Assembly: GCA_017590115.1 (NCBI GenBank)
Contig: JAGGNK010008781.1
Span: 8,745,789 to 8,809,788, forward strand
Origin: Montifringilla adamsi
Lineage: Eukaryota; Chordata; Aves; Passeriformes; Passeridae
Length of the DNA: 64,000 nucleotides
Direction: 5' to 3'
Position numbers and translations under genes: made by a program. Shown in pieces: positions 14,513 through 26,680 of the stretch. Below the pieces are notes generated by a model. That model ran no database searches, was not told the DNA's origin, and saw only the letters and a program-made list of their open reading frames with translations. The number at the start of each line of letters is the position of its first letter. The stretch's first letter is position 1.

Positions 14513-14851
14513 GCTCTTCTTCAGACCGTGAATTTCATTTGTTTATCTAACTCAGGTGTTTTCGAACTCCCTTTATAGAAAACTGACATCAGGCAATGTC
14601 CTCGAAGCTGTTTCAGGGGACCGCGGGGCGGCCCCGGGGCTGTGCAGAACGTGGGGTTAAACTCGGCTGTGAAGGGGAGCTCGGCGAGCTCTGACGCGGC
14701 AGTGACCACGGACGAGTTTTGAGGCCTTTTAGAAATTACTTTCAGCGCTCTCAGGTGCTGGGGAAACCCTCCGGTGAACCTCGGGATGGTCGGGATCGTG
14801 ATTCCCCCGTGACTGGCACTTCCCTCCCGCGGACGGGACAGGGTCCCCGTG

Positions 14852-15260
14852 CCACGGAACATCCCGAGGTGGAAGGGACCCACCGGGATCATCCATCAGC
14901 TCCTGGCCCTGCCAGGGCCACCCCAAAGTCCCGTCCCTTGCATTCCTGAGGGCATTCTCCGAGAACACCTGGAGCTCTGGCAGCCTCGGGGCCGTGCCCG
15001 AAGAAAAAGAAAACCTTTCCCAAATGTCTGGGCAGCACGTTTGTTTTTTTGCTTTTCCTTGATGGGTAATAAGAGAATTCTGTGTGGTACAGAGACAGTA
15101 AATGGTAACTTTTCTTATCCAGTTCTTTATTTATTTAGTGAAAAAAAAAAAAAAAAAGCCCCTTTGGTAAACTTGTAACATCACAGAGTGAAACTTTGTT
15201 TCCTTTTCCAGTGAGACACTGGTTTTCTTATGTCCCGTGGTACTTTGTGGCTTTCAAGTG
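14852..15260. repeat. Direct repeat copy A (CR1 piece plus shared flank)
   Basis: This segment is collinear with 34098-34525. The left part (to about 15030) is an antisense CR1 3' end, recognisable by the GGAAGGGACCCACCGGGATCAT and GAGCTCTGGCAGCCTCGGGG blocks. The right part is not CR1, yet both copies share words such as CCTTTCCCAAATGTCTGG, TTTTCCTTGATG, AAGAGAATT, CACTGGTTTTCTTA and GTGGTACTTTGTG. Copy A has a 17-A run at 15141-15157 where copy B has interrupted A-rich sequence, and it has lost a short CR1 stretch relative to copy B. It sits on the upstream shore of the MED13L island. Confidence 0.85.
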
Positions 15261-15317
15261 GTCCCCGGGGAGCCCGCTGAGTGTCCGAGCCCCCTCTGTG
15301 GGCAGAGCCCCGCGCTG

Positions 15318-15357
15318 CTGTGCTGTGCTGTGCTGTCCTGTCCCATCCCATCCCATC
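15318..15357. repeat. Imperfect pentanucleotide repeat in promoter island
   Basis: Eight consecutive 5-bp units grade from CTGTG (three copies) through CTGTC (two) to CCATC (three). The tract lies about 90 bp before the N gap. Confidence 0.9.
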
Positions 15358-15448
15358 CCGGCCCGGCCGCTCCCGGCGCTCCCGTGCCGAGGGTCGGGAC
15401 CCGACCCGGGGCCCCCCCGCCGCTCCCGAGCGCCCCCAGCGGGCGGCG

Positions 15449-15457
15449 NNNNNNNNN
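15449..15457. other. Assembly gap (9 N)
   Basis: Nine undetermined bases lie in the most GC-rich part of the promoter island. The true gap size may differ from nine. Bird GC-rich promoters are often under-represented in short-read assemblies, so sequence may be missing here. Confidence 0.99.
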
Positions 15458-15881
15458 CCCGGGCCGGGCCGCGCCCGCACCGCCGTCACCCCGCGGGCAG
15501 CGCCGACGAGGCGGCGGCGCCGGCAGCGGGAGCGGGAGGAGGAGGAGGAAAACACCATCCACGCACAGCCAGCGGCGGCAGCAGCGAGGGGCGGCCGGGC
15601 GGGGCGGGGAGGGGACACAGCGCCCCCCGCCCGCCGACGCCTCCGCACGGGGCCGGGACCGGGACCCCCCCTCGCCTCGCCCGCCCCGCGTCCCGCACGG
15701 ACCCGCCGCCCTCCGCGCGACCCCCGACCGGGGGGGGCCGCACCTGGACGCGGAAGGGCGGCCCCGGGCCCCCCCTTCCCCCTCTTCTTCTCCCGGCCTG
15801 GAGGAGCGGGGGACGCGTCCCCCCCGCTTGCACCGGAGAAGGGCCTCCCGGCTCGAGGATTATCGGCGCGGGGGCGGGTAG

Positions 15882-16139
<258 letters not shown>

Positions 16140-17795
16140 TGAGCGGGCGGTGGGCGGGTGGGCGCCCGGAGGTGGCTCCGCGCCGGGTTTGCCGGTCGGG
16201 AGCAGCTGCCGGGGGTTTATAGGCAGGGCCCGGGGCTGCTCCTGCGCTGGCCCCTCCCCCGGCCCGGTCCCCGTGTTTATTTTGCTCCTTAGCGTGGTTT
16301 GCTGCGGGTCTGTGTATCGCGCTCGCAGCTGGAGAGCGGGGAGGGGACGGCTCTGTGTCCCCTGCACGACCATCTTCCCTGGGTAAACAGGCTCCTCTCC
16401 CCGCCTCCCTTGGCACTCCGTGCCCTGTGCGCTTTGTGCCACCGAACCGGGGGGTTTTCTCTCCTCTCACAATGACAAACGCCATTTCAGCAGCAGCGAA
16501 CGCTCATGTAGTGTGATCGACTGTCGGACTTAGCTCTGGGCTCCTGTGACGGCGTGTCAGCTGCTGTTACAGCCTGCTCTCCTCTTTGCACACATCGTGC
16601 TCGGGGGCAAGAGGTTAAAAAAAAAAAAACCCAAACCTTTTAATTTTTTCTTCTCTGAAGAACAACAGCGTCTGACAGTAGTGTGCCGGATTGTTTGCAT
16701 AGATGCTGTCTGCCCATCTCACTGGGAACTTCCGACGTGGATTGCGTGGTTTAATGTTGCAGAAATCATGGTATCAGTTTTGGCTGGCTATAGATCTGCA
16801 ATTTAAATTTAAAATACGAAAACAATTTGTGTGTAACGGCAAAGTCATTTGGAAATACTTTGCTTTATTTTACCTGGCACGCACAGGAACATTATCCCTT
16901 CTGGCTGGGCAACAGCTGAGTGATCGAGAGGGCTGCTGGATCGTCGGGAGCCTTCCAGTGCTACAGGGATAATGTCGGAGGGGAGGAGGGACTTGTTCCG
17001 TGCGTGGTGTGGTGGAGTTAAAACCTTGTGATGTAACTTTGGGGGTAGCATGTGTGAAAGGGTTGTGGTGGGTGCCCCCTCCCCGCAGCAGAGCTCTGCC
17101 AGAATTGGAGGTGGGTGCATATGTTCTTCTTCTGATAGAACGGAAGAGATTGTTTTTAGCTCCCTTATGAAAGTAAGGAGAGAGGAGAGAAAAAAGGAAA
17201 TTACTTAGAAATGCAAATGTTTAAGCTCTTTCTTTTATGCTTTTTAACGTTATTGTAGTGTACTTGTTATTTTGTCTCAGAGGGTTGCTTTTGTTTTTGT
17301 TTTTTTTTTTAATCTACATGTGTTTGGTGTATATTTTGCTCATACCTTTTAAGAATCTGGAAAAAGAGCTGTAGTCTTCCACTGCTAGAAAACTGCCCCA
17401 AGAGCTTGTTCTGTGAGAATGATACATTTCTTACTTTGGCTTTTTATTGAACTGTTACGTTATGTAAGTTTGTATCGGTGCTTCTGTTTGAAGGCATGTA
17501 GTAATATTTATAAATATGTAGCAGTGCTCTGTGTATCGAGATGCGGGAAGGGTGATTTGGGGGATTGTTATGGTGATTTTGACTACGCTGCTCTTAGGCG
17601 GGGAGGAAAATAAATCGGGCAGCATGAAGGGAACAATCGTATCTGATTGTAGAAGGGAGGCAGTGGAGGGTTTGCTCCTCACAGAGTTGTGAAGTCCCCG
17701 TTCATTAATGCAGGCTGGAGTGTGTGTTTGGAGAGGCGGAACTTCTCCTGCAGTTGCAATCTGCAAATCTGTCACTGGTAAAAATAATTGTTGGC

Positions 17796-17808
17796 ATGCA
17801 ATTAGCAT
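17796..17808. promoter_or_regulatory. Candidate POU/homeodomain site
   Basis: ATGCAATTAGCAT has inverted ATGC/GCAT ends around a TAAT core (complement of ATTA), resembling composite POU-homeodomain sites. Function is inferred only. Confidence 0.25.
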
Positions 17809-18048
17809 AAATTATAAAGTGAAGCTATTTCATAGTTATTGTGGTTTGGTTGCTTTTTTTCTCCCACCTGACTAGGCTAGGGAAATGTTCAATTTTAAAT
17901 GGGTGTGTAATATCACTGAAATAAGTTAAACGAAATTCTTTTGCAAGTGGCTTTAATAATAATGAGTTTAATGTGCAACCCTTTAATCTCCCAAGTAATT
18001 TTGTGGGAGGTATCTGTGCCTTAATGTGGTGCTGTGTATGAAACTCTG

Positions 18049-18094
18049 TTTTTTTTGTACTCTGGCTGTACAAAAAAAAAAAAAAAAAAAAAAA
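18049..18094. repeat. Inverted repeat fused to a 23-A run
   Basis: TTTTTTTTGTAC (18049-18060) and GTACAAAAAAAA (18068-18079) are perfect 12-bp inverted arms around a 7-nt loop TCTGGCT. The A-run continues to 18094. In the MED13L pre-mRNA this could fold as a hairpin. Confidence 0.9.
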
Positions 18095-21000
18095 GGGACT
18101 CAAGTAGTAGTATTTTTAAAGTACAGCCTATGTGAAAACTATTATTTTATATTGTGTTAGGTTTTTTTGGGGATTTATGTAGCAGAGAAAGATATTGAAA
18201 ATGGAAACACTGAAAATATGTGGCCAGCACCACTGACCCTTTAACCTCAGATTGTCATATTCATTTCAAAATTTATGAAGTGTTAAAGCTACAGTAGTCT
18301 GGATTAATAGTTAGAGAAACTTTTGCTAATAATTTACTTTTTCAGTGTAACAGAACAAAATCTAAACCAGTAGCTGGTGGGAATCCATTCATTCTTTAAC
18401 AGCTAGGTAGATTACAAATATTTTGAAAATTGATTCTGCTATTACAAGTTGGGGGTTTTTCAACTGCAGATTTTGTTTTGTGTGTGAATCACAAAGAAAT
18501 GTTCGTGACTGGAGAATTACAGTTCTGAAATAATTATAGTCTACCGTGATACTGTTTGTTCATGGTTTAATAATATTTCTTTCCAGAGACATTTGTTTTG
18601 TGGAAGCAGGGATGCTGTCTCCCTGCCCTGGAGAAGCCAGAGCTCTGTGTCAGCTCTGTCTGGTTGCTGTGGTGGATTTGGGTTGGTTTAACAATTCATG
18701 GATTTCTATTTTTCTGTCAGCTGTAGACACACTAGAGAGGTTAGGAGCCTTTGCTGCTTCTGAATCTTCTGACGGGAAGTGATTTCTTAAAGCTTTATAG
18801 TAACTGATTCTCTTTTATTGGTAATGTCCAGACACTGTGGAGGCACTCAGTGGCGTGGGCTCAGAATGTGTCGCCTGAGGGGAGGGCACGGTCTGAAGTG
18901 AAGGTTTTAAAGTTACCTTTGACTGTGCAGGTGCTGGGGGTGGTGCTGGACTGGCAGAGCCGGGTTCCGTGGAATGTCCCTCTGGATTGCAGTGCTTGGC
19001 AGCACCGGGTGTGCGTGGTGTTCCAGCAGCACAGGGATCCAGCACCGCTCTGGAAAATGGGTTAATGCTGGTGTGCTCTGGCAGGCAAAACCCCAGCCAG
19101 CCTGCACAGACACCCCCAGTCCTGCTCTAAGTGTGGAGCCTTTCCCAGTAAGGTGATGGAAGGGCTGCTTTGCATCTTTGTTGTCAGAGTACTCCTCAAA
19201 TAATAACCTGTTTAATCTGCTAAGTATAATAGTCTTGCTCATTAAAAATACACTTTCTGTCTGAATTTGCTGTTCCTAGCACAGCAGTAGGAAAAGTTAT
19301 ATTTACCCTCACTCTGTTTTTGCTGTAGTCAAAATGTCTGCTGGTGCTTCTGAAAAGAATGTCTGTTTTGATAAACAGTATTTAATAAGCCATTGTATGG
19401 GCCTGTTTATCTAAATACTAATTAAGAGCTGTCTAATAACTATTTAGAGACAAAATGTTCTGAGGTAATATGCTTTGTATTAAAACTTCAGCCTCAGCTG
19501 GCAAGCAGTCTTCCTGTGAATAATCCTTAATCATAAAAGTAGTCTTACTGAAATTAATTTGACTTTTCCTGTGAGTAAGTGTTACTCGTATGACAGCAAG
19601 GGCTTTCATGAAGATGTTTCCTCAACTATCCAGGCTTTGCTGTCCTGGTGGATCCAAAGGCACAAGTCAGTCTTGGGAAATTGGGGTGAAGTTGCATAAC
19701 ATTGGATATACTGGAGCTGGAAAGAGTACAGCCAAGGGTGTTAGGAATGACCTGAAATTTGGAGGAGCTTTCATGGGGTAGAAAGATTTGGTACTGTAGG
19801 AATCTTCATGCTGGAAAAGACATGATTGTGTTCTGGGGAAGTGAGACGAGGTTATAGAAGCTGCTATGGAAGATGTCCCGTGTTCTTGTAGAAGTGCATT
19901 CCTACAGAAACCCACTGCCAGAAGGGTCCAGGCAGTGGGAATTGTGTTTGCTCTTGTTTAAAAGGCAAAGTTGAAAACAGTGAAGGCTGTTGTTACTGTT
20001 ACTTTTTGCAGTTCACATCCAGGAACTGAAGTTGTCCCCTTTGATCAGTGAGTTTTGTTGGTGTTTCCAGAATAAAATAAAAGGAGTTAAAGCAACCTGA
20101 GGTGGTGTTTGGCTTATTCTCCTAAAGGTTCTTCATGGCATCAGAAAGTGAAGGTTGCAGAGGCTGCTGTGAGCTATTCCTTGGTGTTGCATAATTGTCA
20201 TTAAAGGACTTCATAGTAAATGTTGATTGCTCAATGCCTTCAGTAGTAGTGAATTAACCAGTAGTCCTTGCTTGTTGTGTTTTCATAAATGCAGTGCTCC
20301 GAGCAGTGGGCTGGGATTTTGGCATGCTGAATGTTCAGCACTGCACAGTGTTTATCTTGCTTGTTTGGAATTTTATGTAGGTGTGAATTTACATGCATAA
20401 ATAATTAAGAAATGGAATTAACCTCTCAAGTTGTGCAAAAGTATTTGATTCTCTAGTTATCTTTATCCTGAGTTTTATTAGGTAACAAGACAGAAGTAGA
20501 GAGATGACATTAGAAAGCTTGTTCACTTCTTGCTAATAAAAGATTATTTCAGGTTTTAAATCACTTCAGTGGTAGGTTTTTATTATGTCCTGTCAGAGTA
20601 TTTGACAGTTTAATGGATGTGCCAGGGAGAAGGTTTGAAGAGAACAGACCCAGATTTGCAGAGACTGGGACAGTGACATTCAGCCAGTACCCAGGAGGGG
20701 TATTGAGGGATCTGTTGGATAGCCAGCCTTTTGGGAATATTCCCAAAGAAAATGGGGGGTGCAGGAGTGACATTTGCAGCTCAGACTAAGTGTGCCCCAA
20801 GCTAATCAAGAAGAAATATTTGAGTGAGGTTTCCTTGAAATCCTGAGTATCTTGTGAATGTACACATGCCCTGGGGCTGGAAATCCTTCCCCAGAGACTG
20901 TCCTGATTCTGGTGACACTGTGAGTCTGGCTGTGTGACTGCTGTTGGGAACATCAGCACAAAAAATTAATACCCAAGTATCAGGGTAAAGTATTAAAAAA

Positions 21001-24000
21001 TATCCTAGGTAACCACCTTAGGAACAGGAATTTTAATTTATTGTAACACTATCTGGAAATAGATTTTTCTATTTTTCTACATTTTTAATACAGAATTGAC
21101 ATCATAACCCCAGTTCTAATACACCCTCCCCACCCTGACTCATTTGATCTTGAATTTTTTTTGCCTTCTTCTGAGAGCGCTTCCTCATATGAAAGAATAA
21201 AGAAAGATCTACAGATATAACTTTTTAATCCTTTCTTCTATTATTTTCCTTCTGGACAATGCAGTTCTTTTGAAGAAAATCTAAAGAAACCAAAGGTTTT
21301 GATCTTCAGTGGAAAAAAATAAGTGTGGTTCATATGAGATATATTTGCTGAGTGTGTTAACTTGAGTAACTTTGGTCATTAGATGAAGAAGAAATCTTTA
21401 TGGATTTTGTTTTAATTTTTTAATCTCTCTAGTTCTCAGAAGCATTACATGAAAGGATGTGTGTGTATGCAGATGCACTGCTTTAAATACCAAACTCCGT
21501 CAGTGGTAGGGGGCTGTTGCACTTTGTGGTGGGGTGAACACCTGAGCTGGTTTGAAGCTTCCTGTTCACTGAGTCAGAATGCACCTGCTGTCTCCATTTT
21601 CCTTGATCTCTCTATGGAATTAAACCTACCTCCCCACCTGCCCCAGTCCACTTTGGCATCGTAGTTGTGGCAGCACACTTTTACCAGGGTTTGGGTTTTG
21701 CTCTGATCAGAGCAGGGTTGCACCTACAAATATTTTCTTGCATCCTGTGGCTGGAATGGTTGGCACATTGCTGCATTCCTTCATTGTCTCTCTGCTGTTA
21801 CACCTGCTCCCTCTGCCTTTTATTTTTCCTTGAGTGCTGGCTCCAGTGTATGCCAGGATCACCTCATTATAAATTTATGTCCTTTGGTTTTTTCTAGTTG
21901 TTCCATGGTAGCTGTGGAAGGTGACAATTGATGTCCACAGACCTGCAAAACCCCTTTTCCTCAGCTTGTGTGGGATCCTCTGGACAACCCAGTAACACTG
22001 GATAGGTGGCTGGGCTGTTCCCACTGTTGTTAAGGCTGACAAGTGTAGTTTATACCAAACTTTGGAGTCTATGTGTGTTCATTTACTGTTCTGTGGGTGA
22101 GTCGTGTACTTCGTTGTGTAGAGTCTGTCACAGTGGCATTTGCATCTTGTTGGTGCCATAGTAACACAAATAATAAGCAAAAATACTGCTCTGACTGAAA
22201 ACATGCTTGTTTTAGTATTAACTTGCCAGTTTTAAAAGTGCACAAGTGTTTCCAACAGAAGATCCCAACCCAAATCCAGAAGATTTGCTTATAAGGAGTG
22301 TGTGTTTACATGGGGGCATCTTTGTTCCTCAGACCAGGCTGTTCCACTGCTTTCATTTTGAGCTCCGAGTATTGCTTTAAAAATAGATCCTCTTTTCTTG
22401 AGTTCCCTGACTTCAACTGGTAGTTTTAAAGAGAAACCAGCTAATAAAAGTATTCTGCTCTGCAGACCTCAAAATATGGCTAAAGGCTGGTGTTGGGCTC
22501 CCTGTGCACACGGTAGTGGAGTGGGCACACAGGGCAAGGGTAAGGGGACTGGGATACTGGCAGTGACAGCTTGTGTTGTTCCCTCCTGTGGCCCAGCTCG
22601 TTACAGAGCTGTGCATTGGTGTGATCCCAGCACTGCAAAATGATAATGAGGGCTGAGCAGAACCTGCTCTGATACCAGGGAAGAAGTTTAGCTTTTCACA
22701 TTGGGAGGGTTCTCAGCATTTCCTCATGTAGTAAGGAGCTGCCTTACTCAAAAGTGTAAAAGATTTAATCAGTCTTTCCTTTGGCTTGTGATGTGAATTT
22801 TCATTAATTTTAATGAATTCTGACTCTCACTTTCTACCTCAATCTGTAAAAATATGTTATTTCTCATTGAGTCATGTGTGGCTTAATCGATGAGCAGAAT
22901 TGCAGTAGCGCATGTGGACGTGTGGCTGGAGCTTTTAGTGGCATCCTTGCTTTTGTTTCTTTGAGATGGGGAATTTTATTGTGTGGTGCTGTTGTATAAA
23001 GTGCCCTGAGGCAATATTTACATTTATGTGACTAACACAGATGAGCTCAAACATACACAATGACCTTGTCCCTATATTAAGGAATGTAATTAATCAGCTT
23101 ATGAAAATAAAGAAAAATGGCCAGCTTTCTATTACAAAAGTAATAAGATGTGGCACTTGTATTTCTGTATCATTCTTGTGAGTCACTTACCTTAGCTTTC
23201 TTTAATCAGCCAGTGTTGCAGCTTAGTGTATTCTTGTTTATGAGAATTAAAATTACAGAGGAAAAAAATTGGGTTCTCCCCCCACCCTTTACATTTGCAT
23301 TCCTCCCCCTTCACTCTTCCATGCCTTGGTGGCTCCAGATAGGTTCATAAATTCATATTTAAGCCCGGAGTGTGGAGCTGACCTAGTGAAAATCTTTTCC
23401 CCCTTCTCTCTCCCAAGGCAGCTCTGTTCCCCTCATTCCTCTCTCCCCACCACGTTTTGGCAGTGGCATGGATTGAACGGAGATCAAAGTGGCTTTGTAA
23501 CCACAATCCGTGTCTTAGAGAAGGAAATTTAAAGCTTGTTCAGTAAAACTTTATTTCATTCATCTTTTAGCTTTAAAAGAGCTATGCTGTGGTCAGGGCC
23601 TTGTGGTTGCCTGTTCTTATGACTCCATATTTGCCCATAAAATACAATATTTTGTGAGAGCAGAGGATTGAAAGCAAAATTTAAAGGAAAACTCTGCTTT
23701 ACCTATTGATCAAGCATTGGCAAACTTCCAGTTTTTGATAACAATGCATTCATAGCTGACACCTATGAGATGTAAATTTCAAAATGTGTTGGATTTTTAC
23801 ATTATAGACTCCTTACTTTTTACTTATAGGAGTCTCTGATTTACTAAGAAGTTTTCAAACCTAGCTTAATATATCTGCAGTCTCTTAGTGTTGGACTTTT
23901 ATGAGTCTCACTTCATGTATGTCTACAATGTTACTGGATTTGTAGGTGGCTCTGGTGATACACAAAATTAATTCCAGGAATATTTTGTAGTGGCCATGTC

Positions 24001-24484
24001 AAGTATTTTTATAAAAAAGTAATTTCTTTACTGAGAGAAAAGGTGAATTGGTTGAATTACTTTATTCTGAAAAAGCTGTTTTCAGTTTTAGCCCAGTGTT
24101 TCTAGTTATTTAATTTTCTGTGTGTATTTTAATAAAATTTTGACTGGAACTCTCTGTGAATTTCCATAATTCCCTTCTGGCAGGAGGTGCTGGATTCTTG
24201 TTTTTGCAGGAATGACAGTGAGAGAGCTGGCAAAGTGAATCTACATGACCAGTCATGTAGTGGCTTTATTTACTACTTTCCATATTACAGAAGATTCATA
24301 CTCCAGGATTCTCCAGGTGGTGGGTTTTGAAGGGCTGAGGGATTTTGGCTGCTGCTGACGAGCTGGGCATTGCTGGGTGTCAGTGATGAGGACAGGGATG
24401 AAGAACCAGGGCTGGGATATGGGGTCCTGTGCTGTTCCTGCCTCTGTCCCAGAGCAGGAGCCTGGGTTGGGCTCCTTTGGGACC

Positions 24485-24553
24485 GAGCTTTACTGGGCAG
24501 GGCAGGGATGGATGTGGGTTAAAACTGAGCTTTGCTGGGCAGGGCAGGGGTGG
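24485..24553. repeat. Tandem repeat, 42-bp period, about 1.6 copies
   Basis: GAGCTTTACTGGGCAGGGCA at 24485 recurs as GAGCTTTGCTGGGCAGGGCA at 24527. Confidence 0.85.
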
Positions 24554-25437
24554 ACACAGCTGTAAACCCGTGGGAGCTGCTGTGCTGCTCAGATGTGGGG
24601 CACGGGAATGTTTTGAGTCCTCGGTGCAGCTTTTTGTGTAATGGAAGAAAGGGAACCACATTCTTTAACTCACTGTGCCAAAGTTTACTCTGCTCGGGTT
24701 GTTACTTCCTCCAGCCCACCCTCCCCCCTGCTTTTTTCTGCCCATATGTCAGATTACTTGGTTTGGGAAACAGCTGATAGTCCATTGTATGACTCTGATG
24801 TTTGACGTTTCCTTCCTCTTTCAGTTAAAAAAAAATCTAGAAAAGAAAGTTAAATTTGGAAAGAATTAGAGAAGATTCTTTTGTTTTCTTTCTGATTTGA
24901 TTTTATAATTTTTTTTCATGTGTTGGACTGCTTTTCTGTAGTCCAGATTTTTTTTTTTAAAAAGGGGACTTTTAAATTTGGAAAATAGGCAGTCAGTTCT
25001 GACTCTTTCTGAAGAAAGAAGGCAACCTCATCATTCACCCTGTCTGAAAACAAGGGAGGGATACTCTGACTGCTGGCAAGTTGCATCTTTATTTCCTTTT
25101 TTCTGGTGTGCTATTGAAGTTTGCAGTGGTAGTTTCCATTTTATTATCTGTTCTCAACCATCTACTCAGAAGTTAAAATATAATTGATTCCCTTTTGTGA
25201 AGAAACTGTCTGAAGTGATGGAGAACTCAGAGATGCCTTTCTGTAGAATAGTGTCTGTGACTTGAGCTGTGGGATGGGTCACTACCTTAACCCAGGGTTT
25301 GGTAATATGAAAAGAATTTCTTCAATTCCGTCTGTCTTTTGTCTTGGAGATGGCATTTTGCTTCCAGGCATTGTGTGATTCCATACAGCCTACAGGGGTA
25401 AATGTTCAGCTTTGCCCTACGTAAACTTCATTCCATG

Positions 25438-25510
25438 TAGAATTATTAAGGTTGGAAAAGAGCTCCAAGATCAAGTCCTCTTCTTCCCCTTTTCCCAGTA
25501 ATAACACCCA
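25438..25510 (-). mobile_element. CR1 LINE 3' end fragment (antisense)
   Basis: AGAATTATTAAGGTTGGAAAAG and the following AGCTCCAAGATCAAGTCC match the reverse complement of a CR1 3' terminus. Similarity fades after about 70 bp. Confidence 0.75.
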
Positions 25511-26630
25511 AACCAAAGCAAAACCCAGTCATGTCTTGCTACTTTTGGTGCCATGAATAAATGTTTGGACATGGGTAGGGTTTGTGCATCCTCTGAACCC
25601 CACATTCCTGCCTATTCAGTTTTGTTGTGCAGATTTGCTTTCCTGTTTCCCTTTCTCACCCCTGGTGATGGGATTCTGGCACAGCAGCTTCCCATTTTTT
25701 GTGGCTTTATTGGTGCAAGAGCCAGCAGGACATGTGTGTGTAAGTGCCTGGGTGAGTCTCACTGCCACGCTGACCTGGGACAGTGCTGCTGCCATCTTTG
25801 TTTCCTTATGTTTATGTCTTGAATATTTTAGGCTTGAAAATATCTTTTCAAGTGATGGCTGAGTCTCAGCCCTTTGGCTTCCAGCCATGCTTATCCTGTT
25901 ATCCTTTCCTGTCTCTGATGGACTGGGTTACAGCCTTGACAGTGAAGGGGAGCTGCTGAGCCAGGCACCAGCGTGGGACCATGTTCTGAGTTTGCTGGAT
26001 TGGTTAAGGGCTGCAGATTTGCTAACCAAAGCCTTCACTGAAGGTGAAAGATGTTGATATAACTCAAAGGTCTTTTATGAAAAATTCTCTCTTTAATTCT
26101 TTATTGTTTTTAAATGATTTTTTAAGAATTTTTGCCATTAGTCCTGAATGACTGTAATTGCTTTATAGGTGGACATTGGGCCCTGGCTGAGGGTGGCAGC
26201 TCTGAGGGTGACCATTGAGTGCTTTGTGTGCTGATGAGATGTCAGTGGTACCTCTTGGTGCCTGGCTAAATGAAGAGGCATGGAACAGCCTTGTGGAATC
26301 ATAATTCCACCAAAATGTCCTGTCTTAGTGGTGGCCAGTGTTTGTTTGGCCTGCTGGATTTGCTGAAGTGGATGTAGCTGCACTTGGGAATTATCTCCCA
26401 AGCTCTCTGTGTATTTGGTTGAGAGGTTTCTTGAACCAGGCAGATGCTTTATAGACAAATTTGAAACTAGGACATAAGTTTTTATCCTGATACAAAAATT
26501 TCAGCCACCTAATTTTGGTTTGTGTCTGTGTTCTGCTAAATTAATTTGATATCTGGAAGAAAACCAGCAGCTGTTCTCTAGAGAACCTCTGTTTCCCTCT
26601 TGTAAACCAACCTGATTTATTCCTTGGATT

Positions 26631-26680
26631 ATTTTTTAACTGTGTGTATTTTTTAACTGTATGTATTTTTAACTGTATGG
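26631..26680. repeat. Tandem repeat, 17-bp period, three copies
   Basis: The units ATTTTTTAACTGTGTGT, ATTTTTTAACTGTATGT and ATTTTTAACTGTATGG are adjacent and differ by one or two changes. Confidence 0.9.

Noticed and set aside
19590..19915. Possible old retroelement around GGAGCTGGAAAGAGTACAGC
   Set aside because: It resembles no CR1 or LTR region I can name; no terminal repeats are visible.
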